A stretch of DNA of 64,000 nt from Labia minor (GCA_963082975.1 OY720347.1:8848225-8912224); one strand, 5' to 3'. Positions 24,209 to 36,959 are shown, counted from the stretch's first letter. The notes: generated by a model from the letters alone, not told the origin. Made by a program: numbers and translations.

Positions 24209-24727
24209 TTTTTATAATTCAATTAATTAATTAAATTTTACAGAGATAAAAAAATTAATTATGTTTGATAATTTTTATTATTACTAGCCGTTGCGGGCAT
24301 CATATTCTGTCGGCGGCATAAAACTCTTCTTAGAGGGACAGGCGGCTTCTAGCCGCACGAGATAATAATAATAATAATTTATAGGAAATTTTGTTTCAAA
24401 TACTTACAAAACAACACAATGTTTAAATACAAAATTATTAACTTTATTCAAATCGTCATAATATTTTTTTTTATTTTTTTCAATATTAATAATTATAAAA
24501 CAAAATTTTCAAAAAATGAAGTTAGTAACAAATTAATAATTTTGATAGATTTCTTTTTATCTTTATTATGTTTAATAAATTCTCTTTTATGATAAAAAAA
24601 ATAATATTAATATCAAAAATTAGAATATAACAATTTGTATTTCAAATTTTTTTTTTATTTTCTATTCTATAAAAATTGTAAAATGTAAAATTCTAAATTT
24701 GTAGCTAACTTCATAATATTACAGACA
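24209..24727. repeat. Segment S, copy 2
   Basis: Same start and end as the copy at 17050, with scattered substitutions and indels (GTTGCGGGCATCATATTCTG here versus GTTGCCGGCATCATATTTTA). Its flanks do not match those of copy 1. Confidence 0.85.
24284..24364 (+). rRNA. 18S rRNA gene fragment (not functional), second copy
   Basis: Same fragment as at 17134, slightly closer to the rRNA in GGCGGCATAAAACT but with one extra CT before TTCTTAGAGG. It lies at the same position within segment S. Confidence 0.75.
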
Positions 24728-24779
24728 TTTCAGACTTACATACATAGAAAATTATATATTTATATATATATATTTATGG

Positions 24780-25043
24780 TAGTGATTCCCAACCTGGGCG
24801 ATCGGCATCTTAAAGGGGGCGATAGGTTATTTTTGGGGGGCGAAATCATTTTCAACTCTAAAAAAAGGTAAGATGATTTTGCGATCAAGTTTAAGTATTT
24901 CCGCTTTTTTCAATATGGTTCTAAAAAAAGGTAAGATGATTTTGAATTTTTATCTGTTAAAATTTATGGGGGGGGGGGGGGGGCGAATTATGAAGCCGGC
25001 CTTACGAAGTGGGCATTTGGTACAAAAAGGTTGGGAACCACTA
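24780..25043. mobile_element. hAT-type MITE (TAGTGATTC family), part of a composite
   Basis: Ends TAGTGATTCCCAACC and GGTTGGGAACCACTA. Contains an uninterrupted G-run of about 16 near 24968-24983 and a duplicated AAAAAAGGTAAGATGATTTT segment. Followed after 3 bp by a second MITE, and the same junction recurs at 28678-28705. Confidence 0.8.
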
Positions 25044-25046
25044 ATT

Positions 25047-25256
25047 TAGGGTGACCATATTTTGAAAAGACCAAACCGGGACATTTTACCTTTTTTTAGA
25101 AACAAATTCAAAAAATTTTGAAAAGATCTTACGAAATGTCCTAAATATTTACAAAAACGAGACATTAGGCTGCCCCGAAGACTTTTTTTGGGGACGCCGG
25201 GACAGAGCTCCTAAAAACGGTACAATCCCAGAAAAACGGGACGTTTGGTCACCCTA
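25047..25256. mobile_element. MITE with AGGGTGACCA terminal repeats
   Basis: Left TAGGGTGACCATATTT and right GGTCACCCTA are inverted repeats of about 11 bp. Interior has CCGGGACATTTTACC and ACGCCGGGACAG. Superfamily uncertain, probably hAT-like. Confidence 0.7.
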
Positions 25257-25435
25257 TATATATATTGATAGGCAAGGAAATGAAATAGTGATCAGTGAAT
25301 AAAAATGGTTGGATGGATTCAAGTGAGGAAATAATTTTTCTTTGTTTATTTTTTTTTAATTCGTTAAGTTTTTTGTATTATTCTTTAATAAGCTGAATTT
25401 AGAGTTTTTTGGATGAATTGAATGAATTTTATTTG

Positions 25436-25640
25436 TGGAGGTAAGCTGCCTGGCAGGAAATGAAGGCGATTGGCGCCTGCAGGTTAACTTGGATGGAGGA
25501 TCCACCTGAGCACCTCTGCACCTGACCTACTTTTTTCTCTATGAGCTTCCTTATGCGTAACGCACACTTACGGTATCATTGCTTACGTTTTCAAGAATGC
25601 ACGCGTCACCAAGTCCTTGTACTTGGATATGCTAAGAAGT
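25436..25640. other. GC-richer island, function unknown
   Basis: GGAGGTAAGCTGCCTGGC (donor-like), GGCGATTGGCGCCTGCAGG and TGCACGCGTCACCAAGTCC. No open frame through it. Followed by a TGACGTCA at 25701. Confidence 0.25.
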
Positions 25641-26179
25641 AGAGAGGGAGGGATTCAACCAGATTTCCATTTCTTTTCAAAGGCATATTTTAAATAAAAG
25701 TGACGTCATCGAGAACCAAATACACACATACAAACATACATAAATAAATAAATATATATATATATATATTTATTTATAATTATATGCAAATATTCAAAAT
25801 ATTATAATAATATTTTTAAAAAGTTATTGAATTCAATTTGAATGTATTATATATATATTATTAAAGACTTTTAAAAAAGAGAATAAATAGTAGAGAGGAA
25901 AGTATTTTCATTATATTATAAATTCTTTAAAGCGTTCTGTATAAATTAAAAATTACATTTTGGGTAGTATCAAAAATATTTATTATATTTTTGTATACTC
26001 TCTTTAAAGTTTATAAATTTAATTTTTTATTTTATATTTTTTTTTTCTTCAAATATTCGAACGACATATTATAATAAATTATATAATAAAGAAAAATAAT
26101 AAACAGTTTAATGGGATAAAAAATATTACGAATACAGTAGTAGAGAAGAAATCGATAGTTGAAATTATTTATGATAATT

Positions 26180-27190
26180 ATCAGTACCTGGTTCACCGAG
26201 CCGCAACTCGGTACATAAAAAAATGATTTTTTATGAACTATGAATATTTAAGATTAAGATTATTATTTAAAATAAATAAACGACAAAATATATGAAATGA
26301 TTTCAAATAATTTAAAAGAACATAAATTAAAAAAAAATTGGACATAAAACATACAGCCGTTAAACGTACGCAGTAATGCACTGAAAGATAGAACTGTATG
26401 GCCTGTGGATATAACATATAATTTGATAATATATTTTGTAATTTGATTTTAAATATTATTGAAATAACTATTTTTATTTTTATTTTATTCATAATATTTT
26501 GTATTTAGAAAATAGTTGACCGGTGTTGCCCGGCGCCATTTTTTTTATTATTAAAATTTTTATTTTAAATTAAGAAAACAATAATGAAGATGATTTTTCC
26601 TGAAGCTGAAACCAAAACAGATGGATTTTTCATTATAAAAATTATCTATTATCTATTTTAGATAGGATGTTTCTATATGTGAATTTTCAATCCCTTTTTT
26701 CATAACCATTTTCCAATTATCAAAATCCATCGCTCGGACATTAAAAAAAATTATTCATAATTATCGAGTTTGGCTGATAATATTAATACCTGATTCACAG
26801 AACTGCCGATGAAATAATCTAAAAGAAAATAAATTAAAAAAAATATAGCCCTTAAACGTACATATTAATGCACTGAAAGATAAAAAAGTATGGCCTGTCA
26901 ATATAACATAATATATGTTTCGAAATTTGATTTTATTTATATATATTAATTTGTATCTAAAAAAGAGCTCGGTCTGACGTATTTGCTGACGTCATTTAAA
27001 TTACCTATTTTAAATGAAGAAAAAACTAACAAAGATGATTTTTCCCGAGGGTGAAAACAATACGATCAATACGAAAACAATCGATTTTTCTTTATAAAAA
27101 TTAGTTATCGTGTGAATTTTAAAAAAAATCCTTTGATCCTTTTAATATATCCCAAAAACAAATATATATACAATTTTAACTAGTATAATA
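26180..27190 (+). repeat. Two RC copies in tandem
   Basis: First copy about 26180-26660 (TACCTGGTTCACCGAGCCGC, GTTGCCCGGCGCCATT). Second about 26680-27190 (TTTCCAATTATCAAAATCCA, GAGTTTGGCTGATAATATTA, TGACGTCA at 26987, ACTAGTATAATAAGAGAAG). Confidence 0.75.
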
Positions 27191-27359
27191 AGAGAAGATA
27201 AGATAAATATATAATAATAAAAATGTATTGTTTTATTTTTAATTTGGTTAACAAATCATAGAACTTAATCTCCAATAAAACCGAGAATCAATGGCAAATT
27301 ATAATGGCACCATATCAGAGAGAGAAAGAAGAGTGAGTGATATATAATTAGTGAATGAA

Positions 27360-27690
27360 TGGCACTTGTGAGTGATTCAGTCACGGAGTCTGGCGATTGA
27401 GATCGCACCACCCTCGCCAGCAGCAGTAGCACCTACTTAGTTCCGGTTAACCACGATGGACACCGTTAGTCCAGGTGGAAACACGCGAGACACACCGACC
27501 CAGAGCCCTCCAGTTGCGCAACCAAAACATAACATAACAAAACAAAAAAATCACATCTTTCTTTTCTTTCTCTTTTTTTTTCACTGCCAACATCCACCAT
27601 ACTTAGATTAATTGAATTCCATTTGTCATCCAAGATTAAGGACAACCTTCCACCGACAATCGTTCGCATTTGTTATTGAATGTATTATTG
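27360..27690. promoter_or_regulatory. GC-rich island, possible promoter/5'UTR
   Basis: Includes GATTCAGTCACGGAG, where TCAGTC fits the arthropod initiator consensus (TCAKTY), then GC-rich DNA (CACCACCCTCGCCAGC). A minus-strand ORF of 67 codons overlaps it but has no recognisable features. No TATA box or downstream element is certain. Confidence 0.25.
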
Positions 27691-28487
27691 TGTTTGTATT
27701 TCTATTTCTATTTGTATACTGTCTAATGAATACATTTTAACTTTATTTTTTAAGTATGCTGCTGCATCATTTACTTTCAATCTAAATAGAATTATTTCCT
27801 AAATACCTCGTAATTGTACTTATTCTTTTTCCTTCTTCTTCTTTCTTCTTCTTTTAAATTTTTTTTTTTAAATTGAAATGACCAACTTTCACTAAAATAT
27901 TATAATAATAACATAATAATATTATTTATATTCTTGTTTTTTATTTTAAGAAAAAAATTTTTCTAGATACAAATTTATTTTTTAATGTTTATGAAAATTT
28001 ATGTTAATCATTTTATTAATTATTATTTTAAATATATTATATATAATAATGAAATTAATACATAATAAATTAATCCATTTTTTTGTATTTCAAATCAATT
28101 TCTTCTAAAAACAAAATTAAAAAATATTTTTATTATAAAATTCGAAAAAAAAAAATTCTTAGTTTATTAATTTTCATTTTAAATTAGATCATCTTCTATC
28201 TAGAAAGAATTATTTCCAAACTAAAATGTAAATTTAACTACAGTAATACATTAGGTAGGTATACTTGAAAATTATAATTAATAATATGATTTGCATAGAT
28301 TTACATAGATATTTAAAAAATAAATATGTTTCTAGGAAAAATTTTTCTTTCAAATAAAAACAAGAATGACAGGGACATAGAGAAAGTGATTTTGGTATTT
28401 TGGTATAGGTTTAACTTTTTAACAATTCAAGGTGCCAATATAGAAGAAGACTGTATAGTACACATTGTATTATTTTGATATATGATA
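27691..28487. other. AT-rich stretch, nothing recognised
   Basis: No ORF or shared repeat. 28881-29348, 29906-30780 and 31338-31730 are also empty. Confidence 0.5.
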
Positions 28488-28880
28488 AAGAGGCACGAAT
28501 AAATATAAATATTTAGGACTTTTCGTACTTTTTTTCAAAAATTTTTAAATTTGGTTCTTAAAAAAAAGGTCAAACGTATTCAGGACTAGCTTTTGAACAT
28601 TTCGTACTTTTTTCAAAATTTTTTCAATTTGTTTCTAAAAAAATGTAAAATGTTCCGGTTTGGTCTTTTCAAAATATGGTCACCCTAAATTAGTGGTTCC
28701 CAACCTTTTTGGATCAAACGCCCACTTCGTAAGGTCGGCTTCATAATTCGCCCCTCTATAAATTTTAACAGATAAAAATTCAAAATCATCTTAACTTTTT
28801 TTTTTTTTTTTTTTTTAGAACCATATTGAAAAAAGCGGAAATGTTTAAAAAGCCTAATCGCAAAATCATCTTACCAGGGG
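28488..28880. mobile_element. Composite MITE, inverted copy of the 24.8-25.2 kb pair
   Basis: Reads TTTGGTCTTTTCAAAATATG, GTCACCCTAAATTAGTGGTT, CCCAACC and CACTTCGTAAGG. This is the reverse complement of the junction between the two MITEs at 25043-25047. Outer ends are rearranged: a CGTACTTTTTTTC block occurs twice, and there is a T-run at about 28797-28817. Confidence 0.7.
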
Positions 28881-29348
28881 GGATAAAAGAAACAAGAAAG
28901 AATAATTAATGAGGGTGAGGTGCAGAGAGACAAAAGCTATGCCAATTTTGTATCAACAGAATTCGAAGAAAAAGAAAAAGAAATTATAACACGAATAAAA
29001 TAATTTCCATCATTATATATATAAGTGTATTTAAATTATTAATTTATATTTTTATATTGTTTATATAATAATGAAAAAATATAGTACTTTATAATTTGAT
29101 AATAATTGTTTTGTTTTTTTAAATTAATTTTTGTAAAAATATTTTTTACTTATTCCAAATAATCTTAAATAACATGTACTTATGTTAATATGTATTCATA
29201 AATTAAACATATCGAAATTTTCTTATAAATTACATTATTTATAATTTTAGGCTTTTTGGTTTTTTTTTTTTAATATTCATATAAGATATGTAATTCATTT
29301 ATTTTATGTTCATTCTGAAATGTTTACATTCTGCTATAATAATAATAA

Positions 29349-29905
29349 GTACCTGGTTCACCGAGCCGCAACTCGGTACTTAAAAAAATGATTCTTTATG
29401 AACTATGAATATTTAAGATTAAGATTATATTATTTAAAATAAATAAACGACAAAACAATTGAACATTTGAAACAATTTCAAATAATTTAAAAGAACATAA
29501 ATTTAAAAAAAATAGTCATAAAACATACAGCCCTTAAGCGTACCTATTAATGCACTGAAAGACAGAAAAGTATGTCCTGTGGATATAACATAATATATAT
29601 TTCGTAATTATTAAAATAAATATTTTTAATTTTATTTTATTTATATTTATAATATTTTTTGTATTTAAGGAAGAACTGCCCGGCGTTGCCCGGCGCCATT
29701 TTTTTTTAATATTTAAATTCTTATTTTAAATTAAGAAAAAACTAACAAAAATGATTTTTCCCGAGGCTAAAACCTATACAGATCGATTTTTCTTTATAAA
29801 TATTATCTATGGTGTGAATTTCAAAAAAAAAAATATTTAAAAAATTCAAATATATTTATATGTATATATATTTATAATTTTTGTAAGTATAATAAGATAA
29901 GATGA
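29349..29905 (+). repeat. RC family copy
   Basis: Close to the 26180 copy: TACCTGGTTCACCGAGCCGC, GCACTGAAAGACAGAAAAGT, CGGCGTTGCCCGGCGCCATT, and the end GTAAGTATAATAAGATAAG. Confidence 0.8.
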
Positions 29906-30780
29906 TAATAATAAATTTAAATAATAATCCAAACATTTCAATTTCGATTCTATTCTTCTTTAATAATTTCTAATTATAAAAATAAGATAGAGGACAATAA
30001 TCTAGGACACAATATTAAATTATAATAAATATATATTAAAAATAAATTTTAAAATATAAGAAAGATCATCCGGTAATTCATTTAAAGTATGAGAATTGGA
30101 TTATAAATGTAATGAATGAATAAGACATATACAGAAGAGTTAAGAAAAGAATGGAAAAGAAAAACTACATTAATAGAAATGAAAATATTTATTAAGTACA
30201 TAGATTTGAGAGAATTGGAGAGAAAAAAAGAATAAATAACTGACTTATGCTAGGGTACGTCAAGTACTGTAACGATTCAGATTGTTATACGTATGATAAA
30301 ATTGGTAGTAACTTTATAGAATATATATTTATAGTCTTTATATGTGCTCGTTCATATGACATGATCATTCTTAAAGATGTTGCAATGTTGTGTTGAAATA
30401 TTGAAATAAAATATTATTTTTAATTTATTAATTATGTTAGATTATTAGATGTTTATTGTACAAACTTCTGATGATAACGTTATTGTCTCAATGATCATAA
30501 AATTGAATAAAAAAATTATTTTGAAACCAAAAACCGAGTGTTGTTAATTATATACTTTACCTTTAAACTTTTTAATTTTATTATTAATTTTCAATTACAT
30601 TTATAAATTGAAAGTTGTTATAAAATAATTAATTTATTATTATAATTATTATTAGATTAATTTAAAATTCAATTCAAATTTCAATTTCAATACAATTTTC
30701 TAAATGAATAACAATTATCTATTTGGATTATGAAAGATTTTTTTGTTTAAGTATTAAGTAAAATACCCTTCTGTATATGT

Positions 30781-31111
30781 CTCTGGGCTACTATAAAACA
30801 TTACCCTGTGTTTACACGGGCTTAGTTCTTGTCATTAGATCAGGGGTGGGCAAATACGTTTAAGCGTGGGCCAAAATGAAATTTTCAAAATGTCTTCCGG
30901 GCCGGAGACCTATATTTCGAAAGCTCTAATAAAAAAATTTATCTTTTTTTCTTGAACGAAAAATCAAAATAAGAGCCAACTTTTTCAACGGACCGGCGGG
31001 CTTTCAAAAGGCCCGCGCTTAAAAGTATTTGCCCACCCCTGATCTAATGACAAGAACTAGGTCCGTGTAAACTAGGCTATAGACAGGGTAATGATTTATG
31101 GTAGCCCAGAG
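30781..31111. mobile_element. Fold-back: hAT MITE within ~80-bp inverted arms
   Basis: A MITE with ends CAGGGGTGGGCAAATAC / GTATTTGCCCACCCCTG (30841-31041, arms slightly imperfect inside) is flanked by inverted, not direct, sequence. TTCTTGTCATTAGAT on the left is mirrored by ATCTAATGACAAGAA on the right. The symmetry extends out to CTCTGGGCTA (30781) and TAGCCCAGAG (31111). Confidence 0.8.
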
Positions 31112-31329
31112 GTTCTCAATCTTTTCCGGCTTGCGGTTCCCTAAATAATCAGATTTTTTTCTAAATTTTTGACTTTCTTGAAAAATTAGAAAACTTTCCT
31201 TTTTACCCATTTAAGAGCGAAAAATTAAAAACTAACTTATTATTTTCCTTTGAATAATATAAAATATCTAATCGGCGGCGCCCTAATGTCGGCAACGCGT
31301 CTCCCCGGGGCAGACTTTGGAAATCACTG
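31107..31329. mobile_element. hAT-type MITE next to the fold-back
   Basis: CAGAGGTTCTCAATC at the left, AAATCACTG at the right, flanks TGGTAGCC / TGGTACTG (6 of 8). GGCGGCGCCCTAATGTCGGC near the right end. Confidence 0.6.
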
Positions 31330-31730
31330 TGGTACTGATATATACTAGACGTATGGAGTAGTGTCAGAATACTTAACTTTGACTTAACATCATATCAGGG
31401 AGTAATTGTCAATTTATTTTTATTCCTATTAGTATTATAACAGTACATACTAGAACAAACAGATGATCGAGAGAGAGAAGAAATATTATCAATCATATAT
31501 GAAATTGACAAAAAAATACTAAATTTGTATGTCCTTACTTAATATAAATATAAATACACCCACATATAAGTATATTCGTATCTACATTCAACATTAAAAT
31601 GATAATTATGTAAAATTAATAATGTACAAATCCCATTTTAATTTATAAATATTGTATTTAATAATTAATGTTCAGAAATTAAATATTCTTTATTTAAGGT
31701 AGAACTTAAATTATATGAAATTTAACTAAA

Positions 31731-32325
31731 TAAGTTGGAGTGTCTCCTCCCGACTATCTCGCAATTTGAATTGGATTAAATAACATATATTATATTTAAA
31801 TTAAATTTAATTAATTATAAATTTTAAATTAAAATTAATAAATAATATTTATTAAAACAGCGCGTGTTTGGCTCTTTGTTGATGGCACCACGTCACGTGC
31901 TGGAGCGTGATTTGCAGTGTTAAAAAATTAATTCCGGTACTTTCAGCGATTCAATCAAGCTGAAATTCTATATATAGCAGTTTTATACAATTTTTAATCA
32001 TTTGAAAAATTATCAAAGGTAGCAATCTTTATTTTACAGTCAGTTTAAAGGAAAAAAATCAAAACGTTGTAGCTAATGACCCTCTTCCGGTTGAGCTACA
32101 TTTCTCAAAAGTTGATAGAAAACTACGAATTTTGAATAATTGCCGTATACCAAATTTCATTATTCTAGCTCAAACCGTTTATGCGTAATCTTGTCTACAT
32201 GCATACACACATACACACACACACACTTATTTTTCTCAACCTTAGTGAAAATGATTCAGGAACCTTCAAAACGTATAAAAACATCAAAATCTCGACATCG
32301 AATATTATCTCTGGCAAGTATAGTA
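31731..32325 (-). mobile_element. Family HA, complete copy on minus strand
   Basis: Reverse orientation: begins TAAGTTGGAGTGTCTCC (3' end) and ends GCAAGTATAGTAAAAA (5' end). All internal blocks are present, including the palindromic CACGTG and the TGTG/CACA microsatellite near 32200. Short ORFs across the microsatellite on both strands are by-products. Confidence 0.85.
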
Positions 32326-32639
32326 AAAATAAATAAATAACATAAAATAGATACATCTTTGATTTCAAATCATTAAGAATCATTTATTTTATAATAAATT
32401 TAACAAACATTAACATAGAAATAAATTTATGTTTTAGAAACTAACACATAGGATCTCATTTAGTTTAGTAGGTATTATATTATTTATTATTTATATTTAT
32501 TTATTAATTTATATTATTTCTATATTTCTATACTTAGCTGAGATGTTTAAATAATTAAAAAACAACTTTATATTTCTCATTTAAAAAAAATTAGACTTTT
32601 TCGACTTTTTTAAATTTTTCAATTCAAAAAAAAAAAAAA

Positions 32640-32719
32640 AATAATGATATTTATGTGAGGTCCAGCTTATTTTTTTTTTGCAATGTGGCCCTCGAATGGT
32701 TACAGTTTAGACACCCCTG
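32640..32719 (-). mobile_element. hAT-type terminal fragment
   Basis: On the minus strand begins CAGGGGTGTCTAAACTGTAA and GAGGGCCACATTGC; no opposite end is found. Confidence 0.5.
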
Positions 32720-34113
32720 GTATACATAATACATATACACAACGCAAAATTATGAATCAATCAATCAATATTTTAATGTTTGTTTATTTGTCAAATCTTT
32801 ACTAAAAATATTATATATATACACAAAAAACGATTAACTGTAATTTTAACTCAAATAACCGTAAACAAGAGTTACAATTGATTTTATATAATTAATCAGT
32901 TGAATGAACAAACAACCAACCAATTGCTCTCAAAAAGTATACACTATGCATCTACATTTTATTAATATTTTAATTATAAATATTTTTATTATATTCTATT
33001 ATTTATTTATATATATAAATATTTATTAATTTATTTATCAGAATTAATAAGACTAGACTTTCCATCTTTCTAATTATTACTGAATTATAAATTGTTGCTT
33101 TCTAACATTTAATAAATTTATACTTATTAATACTTATCTATAAGTTAAATAATACCTCAAAAAAACTTTTAATTTCAATGGTAATTAAGCATTTATTAAT
33201 TATATAATATTGTAGAAATTAATAAATAATGATTGATTCATTATCATCAATAACTTTAAATTAATTAAGTTGTTAAAATTTTTTAACTAATGCAAATTAT
33301 ATACAAGTATAATAAATATATAAATAAATTACAGCTACTATATCACTAATAATATAAGATATAGATAATAGATTTTCATTCAAAATATTGACTAGCGTTA
33401 TAGAATATAAAATTTATTTTGATGTTTTATGCGCATTTCAATTGTTACATCATCTTCATAGTTGAGAAATAAAAGATTTTCTGGTGCAACAATTGAAATG
33501 CGCATAAAGCAAATATATTTCAACCCAAAGGAATGTTCACCGAATCTTTATATTTTTAATATATTCTTCATTGATATATAAAAAGAATTATTCCTATTCA
33601 AACATTATATGTATTTGATGAATATATTTAACATAAAATAGTTTATATTATTTGTTTATTTCAAAAATTTATTTGATATTTCATTTTTCTTTCAATAATA
33701 ATATTTCAATAAAATATTTATATATATATATATTACAAATATTACCATAAAGATTATCACTTTAAATAAATAAAATGAATTTATAAAAAATATGAATGAA
33801 ATAATTGATGATTGATCTTATCAATGATGAATAAAAGAACATTTTTTAGTAACAATTTAATCATGTAAGAATAAATTGAAAAAAAAAAAATAATAGAAGA
33901 AATGAATTTATTTAAATATATAAATTTTAAAATAAATCAACAAATTGGAATAAAATATTTTATAATAAATAATAGATAGGTTATATACTCGTACTTGTAT
34001 ATAATATCATTGTATTTTTTATGAATCTTTAATAATTTTTGTTTATATTATTATATTTAATATAAATATTGTTTATTTCAATAAATATAATGTATATAAT
34101 TAATATAAAGTTC
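32720..34113. other. AT-rich stretch around the small inverted repeat
   Basis: Apart from 33425-33508 nothing is recognised. Confidence 0.5.
33425..33508. repeat. Small element with 20-bp perfect inverted repeats
   Basis: TTATGCGCATTTCAATTGTT at the left and AACAATTGAAATGCGCATAA at the right, separated by about 42 bp. Only one copy in the window; may be a very short MITE. Confidence 0.8.
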
Positions 34114-34589
34114 GGTAATTGTGTTATAAAAAACGGAAGCTTCAAGGATTTTGATAAAACTTTACCAGTGGATTCCTTTTTTAATTCCACATGACTATTA
34201 AATTATTAAAATTATTTATTATTATTATTAATTATTAAAATTTGCATATAAATTCATTGACATCCAATTTAGCTACCATGTTTTATTCATTTCACTAGTA
34301 GAGGGCTTCACTAACTTTCGGTTTTTTTTCAGTTAAAAAATTAATTAATTAAATAATATTCTTATATGCAAACCGAACCGAAAAGTGAATAAGTGAATTA
34401 GTCAATAAAACATTATTTTTTGACGTTCATAACTAGTTTATCTGTCAAACTTTGATAATTTTTATCTCGGAAACTAGAACCGACCGAGAAATATTGCATG
34501 AAAAAAGTTTCTTTGGAATTAAAAAAGAAATCCACTTGTAAAGTTTCCTCCAAATTCCTGAATCTTCCGCGTTTGTGTAAACAATTACC
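34114..34589. mobile_element. FB family hairpin MITE
   Basis: Ends GGTAATTGTGTTATAAAAAA and GTTTGTGTAAACAATTACC. Arms include CGGAAGCTTCAAGGATTTTG / CAAATTCCTGAATCTTCCGC and GATAAAACTTTACCAGTGGA. Confidence 0.8.
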
Positions 34590-35612
34590 TTAATTTCACA
34601 TATAAATTAATGAGAAATAAAATTTATTAAAAAATATATTAATATATTCAATTAATATTATTATTACTAAGAATGAAATTATAAGTAATCATAGAATAAT
34701 CAGTATCTTTTTATTAGGCTTCAAATCCTAAATTTATTTATTTTTAATTATTTTGTTCTCCTACCAATATATAATGTACCTATTCATAAACTTTATTATA
34801 TTATTATATAATAGTATACTTTGTATCTAAAATCTATATTGTCCATACTAAAATCAAATGGAGTCTTAAAAATTCTCGAAACTAGAGAAAAAAAAACTAG
34901 ATCACTCAAACAAATACGGATAAAAATGTATTTTTGGATCATATTCACAATACATTAAATATTTCCGATAAATAAAGTAAGAAAAATGTTAAAATTGTCT
35001 TTAGGTATTTTAACATTTTTTTATCTCAGTCTATCTCGACTGACTGATAGAAGATACACTAAGGTTCTACAAATCGTTAAGACAGTAGAGAAGTAGACAA
35101 ATATTTATGGTTATGGATATTTTAAAATGTTTTTTTTTTTTTTTTGTTTCTATTTCTTATTTTTTCAACTTTCATTTTATTTGTATTTTATGGAAAGAAG
35201 AGGTATTCTCTCTTCTCCCCCCTCCCCCCCACGGCCCATCCTCCTCTTCGCTTTTAGTTATTTAAAATTGCAAATCTCGATTTGTGTACTCCACTATTAA
35301 ACTCAGCAACTACTCACGATCATTGATCTTGAAATTTTTTTTAATATTAAATCTCTTTACTGTCATGCATATTTTATATAATCTTCCTGAATATATAATA
35401 ATAATAATAAATAAATTAATCAATAAAAGTAACTTATTTATGATAGTTAAATTTAAAATTAAAATTAAAATTGTGAAAAAATGATAATACTCACGGATAA
35501 TTAATTGGTTGAGTAAGTAAGAGAATTAAATATAATAATAATAATAATAATAATAATAGATCAAATATGCAAAAATAAAATATTAAGTATAATATTTATA
35601 TATATATTTAAA
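34590..35612. other. AT-rich stretch, nothing recognised
   Basis: A C-rich patch at 35205-35240 and (AAT)n near 35530-35560. The ORF at 35284 is low-complexity. Confidence 0.5.
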
Positions 35613-35885
35613 AGGCGCCATTGAGTGTGTGGGTAGCGAACCTGCCTCACATTCACATGATCCCGAGTTCAAGTCCCGGGCCTGGCAAGGGAATTTCCCT
35701 AGCTGGGGACTATGGGACGAAGTCAACCCAGCCTCCGGGATCAACATTGGGGAAAAGCTACTTGATAGCGCCTCCGATCAAGAAAATCAAGGTAAAGGTT
35801 GAGAGGACCCGTTCTACTGATCATAGGACACCTCATTGTTATAACTTGTTTTTGTTGTCCTTGCGTAGGACGTACAAAAGTCAGA

Positions 35886-35890
<5 letters not shown>
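35613..35890 (+). mobile_element. tRNA-derived SINE, intact head
   Basis: The tRNA-like head starts at GGCGCCATTGAG. It includes the D-arm-like GGGTAGCG, a GCCTCAC segment resembling the anticodon arm of tRNA-Val(CAC), and B-box GAGTTCAAGTCCC at 35665-35677. A tRNA-unrelated body follows, ending GTCAGAGGTTT and then an (AT)n tract to about 35922. The internal promoter boxes imply RNA polymerase III transcription. The 121-residue ORF through it is not a gene. Confidence 0.85.
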
Positions 35891-35924
<34 letters not shown>

Positions 35925-36349
35925 TAGTTTTAGGATATAAACCATTTCATCATCATTATTCCTCTAATCACACTCTAATTTCATAAATAATAAATAAATG
36001 ATTGAATGGTCTCTATAATACATAATATTTTAGTTTTTTTTTTTGATTAATTTTACTTTATAAATATAAATTGAAAAAATTATTTCAATTTGTAAAAGTA
36101 ATAAGTTTAAAATATAAAATAGTTTAAAACGCGATCATTTATAGTTTTATAAAATTTTTATTAATTTCTTTAAGAGAATTTATTTTTTCTTAATGTAAAT
36201 AAACATTATTTTGATTTTGAGGAAGGGTGGGCGGTGTACAGGGTTTGTATGTAGGGGGGGGGGGTAGGGAAAACGGTAAATAATAAGTTGTGAAATTTTA
36301 ATTATTTATCCTACCTTTTAGTGAGTATGTGAGCTGTTAATTGAGAGAA

Positions 36350-36640
36350 ATTGAAAAAAAAAGGTGAGAGTAGCTCACGAGCAACGATCACGCATCTCCA
36401 TCCACTCCAAATACTGTGCTTGTCTCGCTGTCCAGTCCAGCACTGTGCCGAGAGGCGACAGTCTATCTACCTGAAGGCTTTGCTGCTTGGTGCGCTTCGG
36501 TGTCTATCTGTCGGTGTGTGTGTGCGCGTGTGTGTGTTGTTAAGTGTGTTCATGTGGCTTACGGTACCTCTCGCCCCTCCCTGCACCAACGGCCCACTAA
36601 ATATACCGGGCAGACGCCTCTTGAAAATTATTGGCAAATT
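36350..36640. other. GC-rich island, possible exon or promoter
   Basis: CTCGCTGTCCAGTCCAGCAC, GAAGGCTTTGCTGCTTGGTG, a TGTGTGTGCGCGTGTGTGTG tract and CTCTCGCCCCTCCCTGCACC. Three frames are open at once, so coding cannot be assigned; a 5' UTR is plausible. Confidence 0.25.
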
Positions 36641-36959
36641 ATTACACTTTGACACTAAAACTAAAAATTATTTTTTTTTTAAATTTTATTAATTATCAAA
36701 AGAAAAAAAAAAAAGAAAAAAAAATTATTACCATCTTCATCCCTTTTTAATACACATTAAATAAAGTTGTGCTTAAAATAATACTTCATTTTTATTTTAT
36801 ACTTATAATTCGAATGTGTAACGGTGAATATAATATTTATAAATAATTGATGAAAATAGTTAATTTCTTAAAATATTTTAAGGAAAGCTAATCAAACGCA
36901 ACTTCTCCCAAAGTCCATTCATACCATCACAGACACAATAAACTCTCCTTATTTTAGAT

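Noticed and set aside
35621..35986. 121-codon ORF
   Set aside because: It lies entirely in a tRNA-derived SINE and its (AT)n tail (IYIYIY).
36351..36692. Overlapping ORFs of 62-113 codons on both strands
   Set aside because: Three frames are open together over a GC-rich, GT-repeat region; no domain, no consistent frame. Kept only as a GC-rich island.
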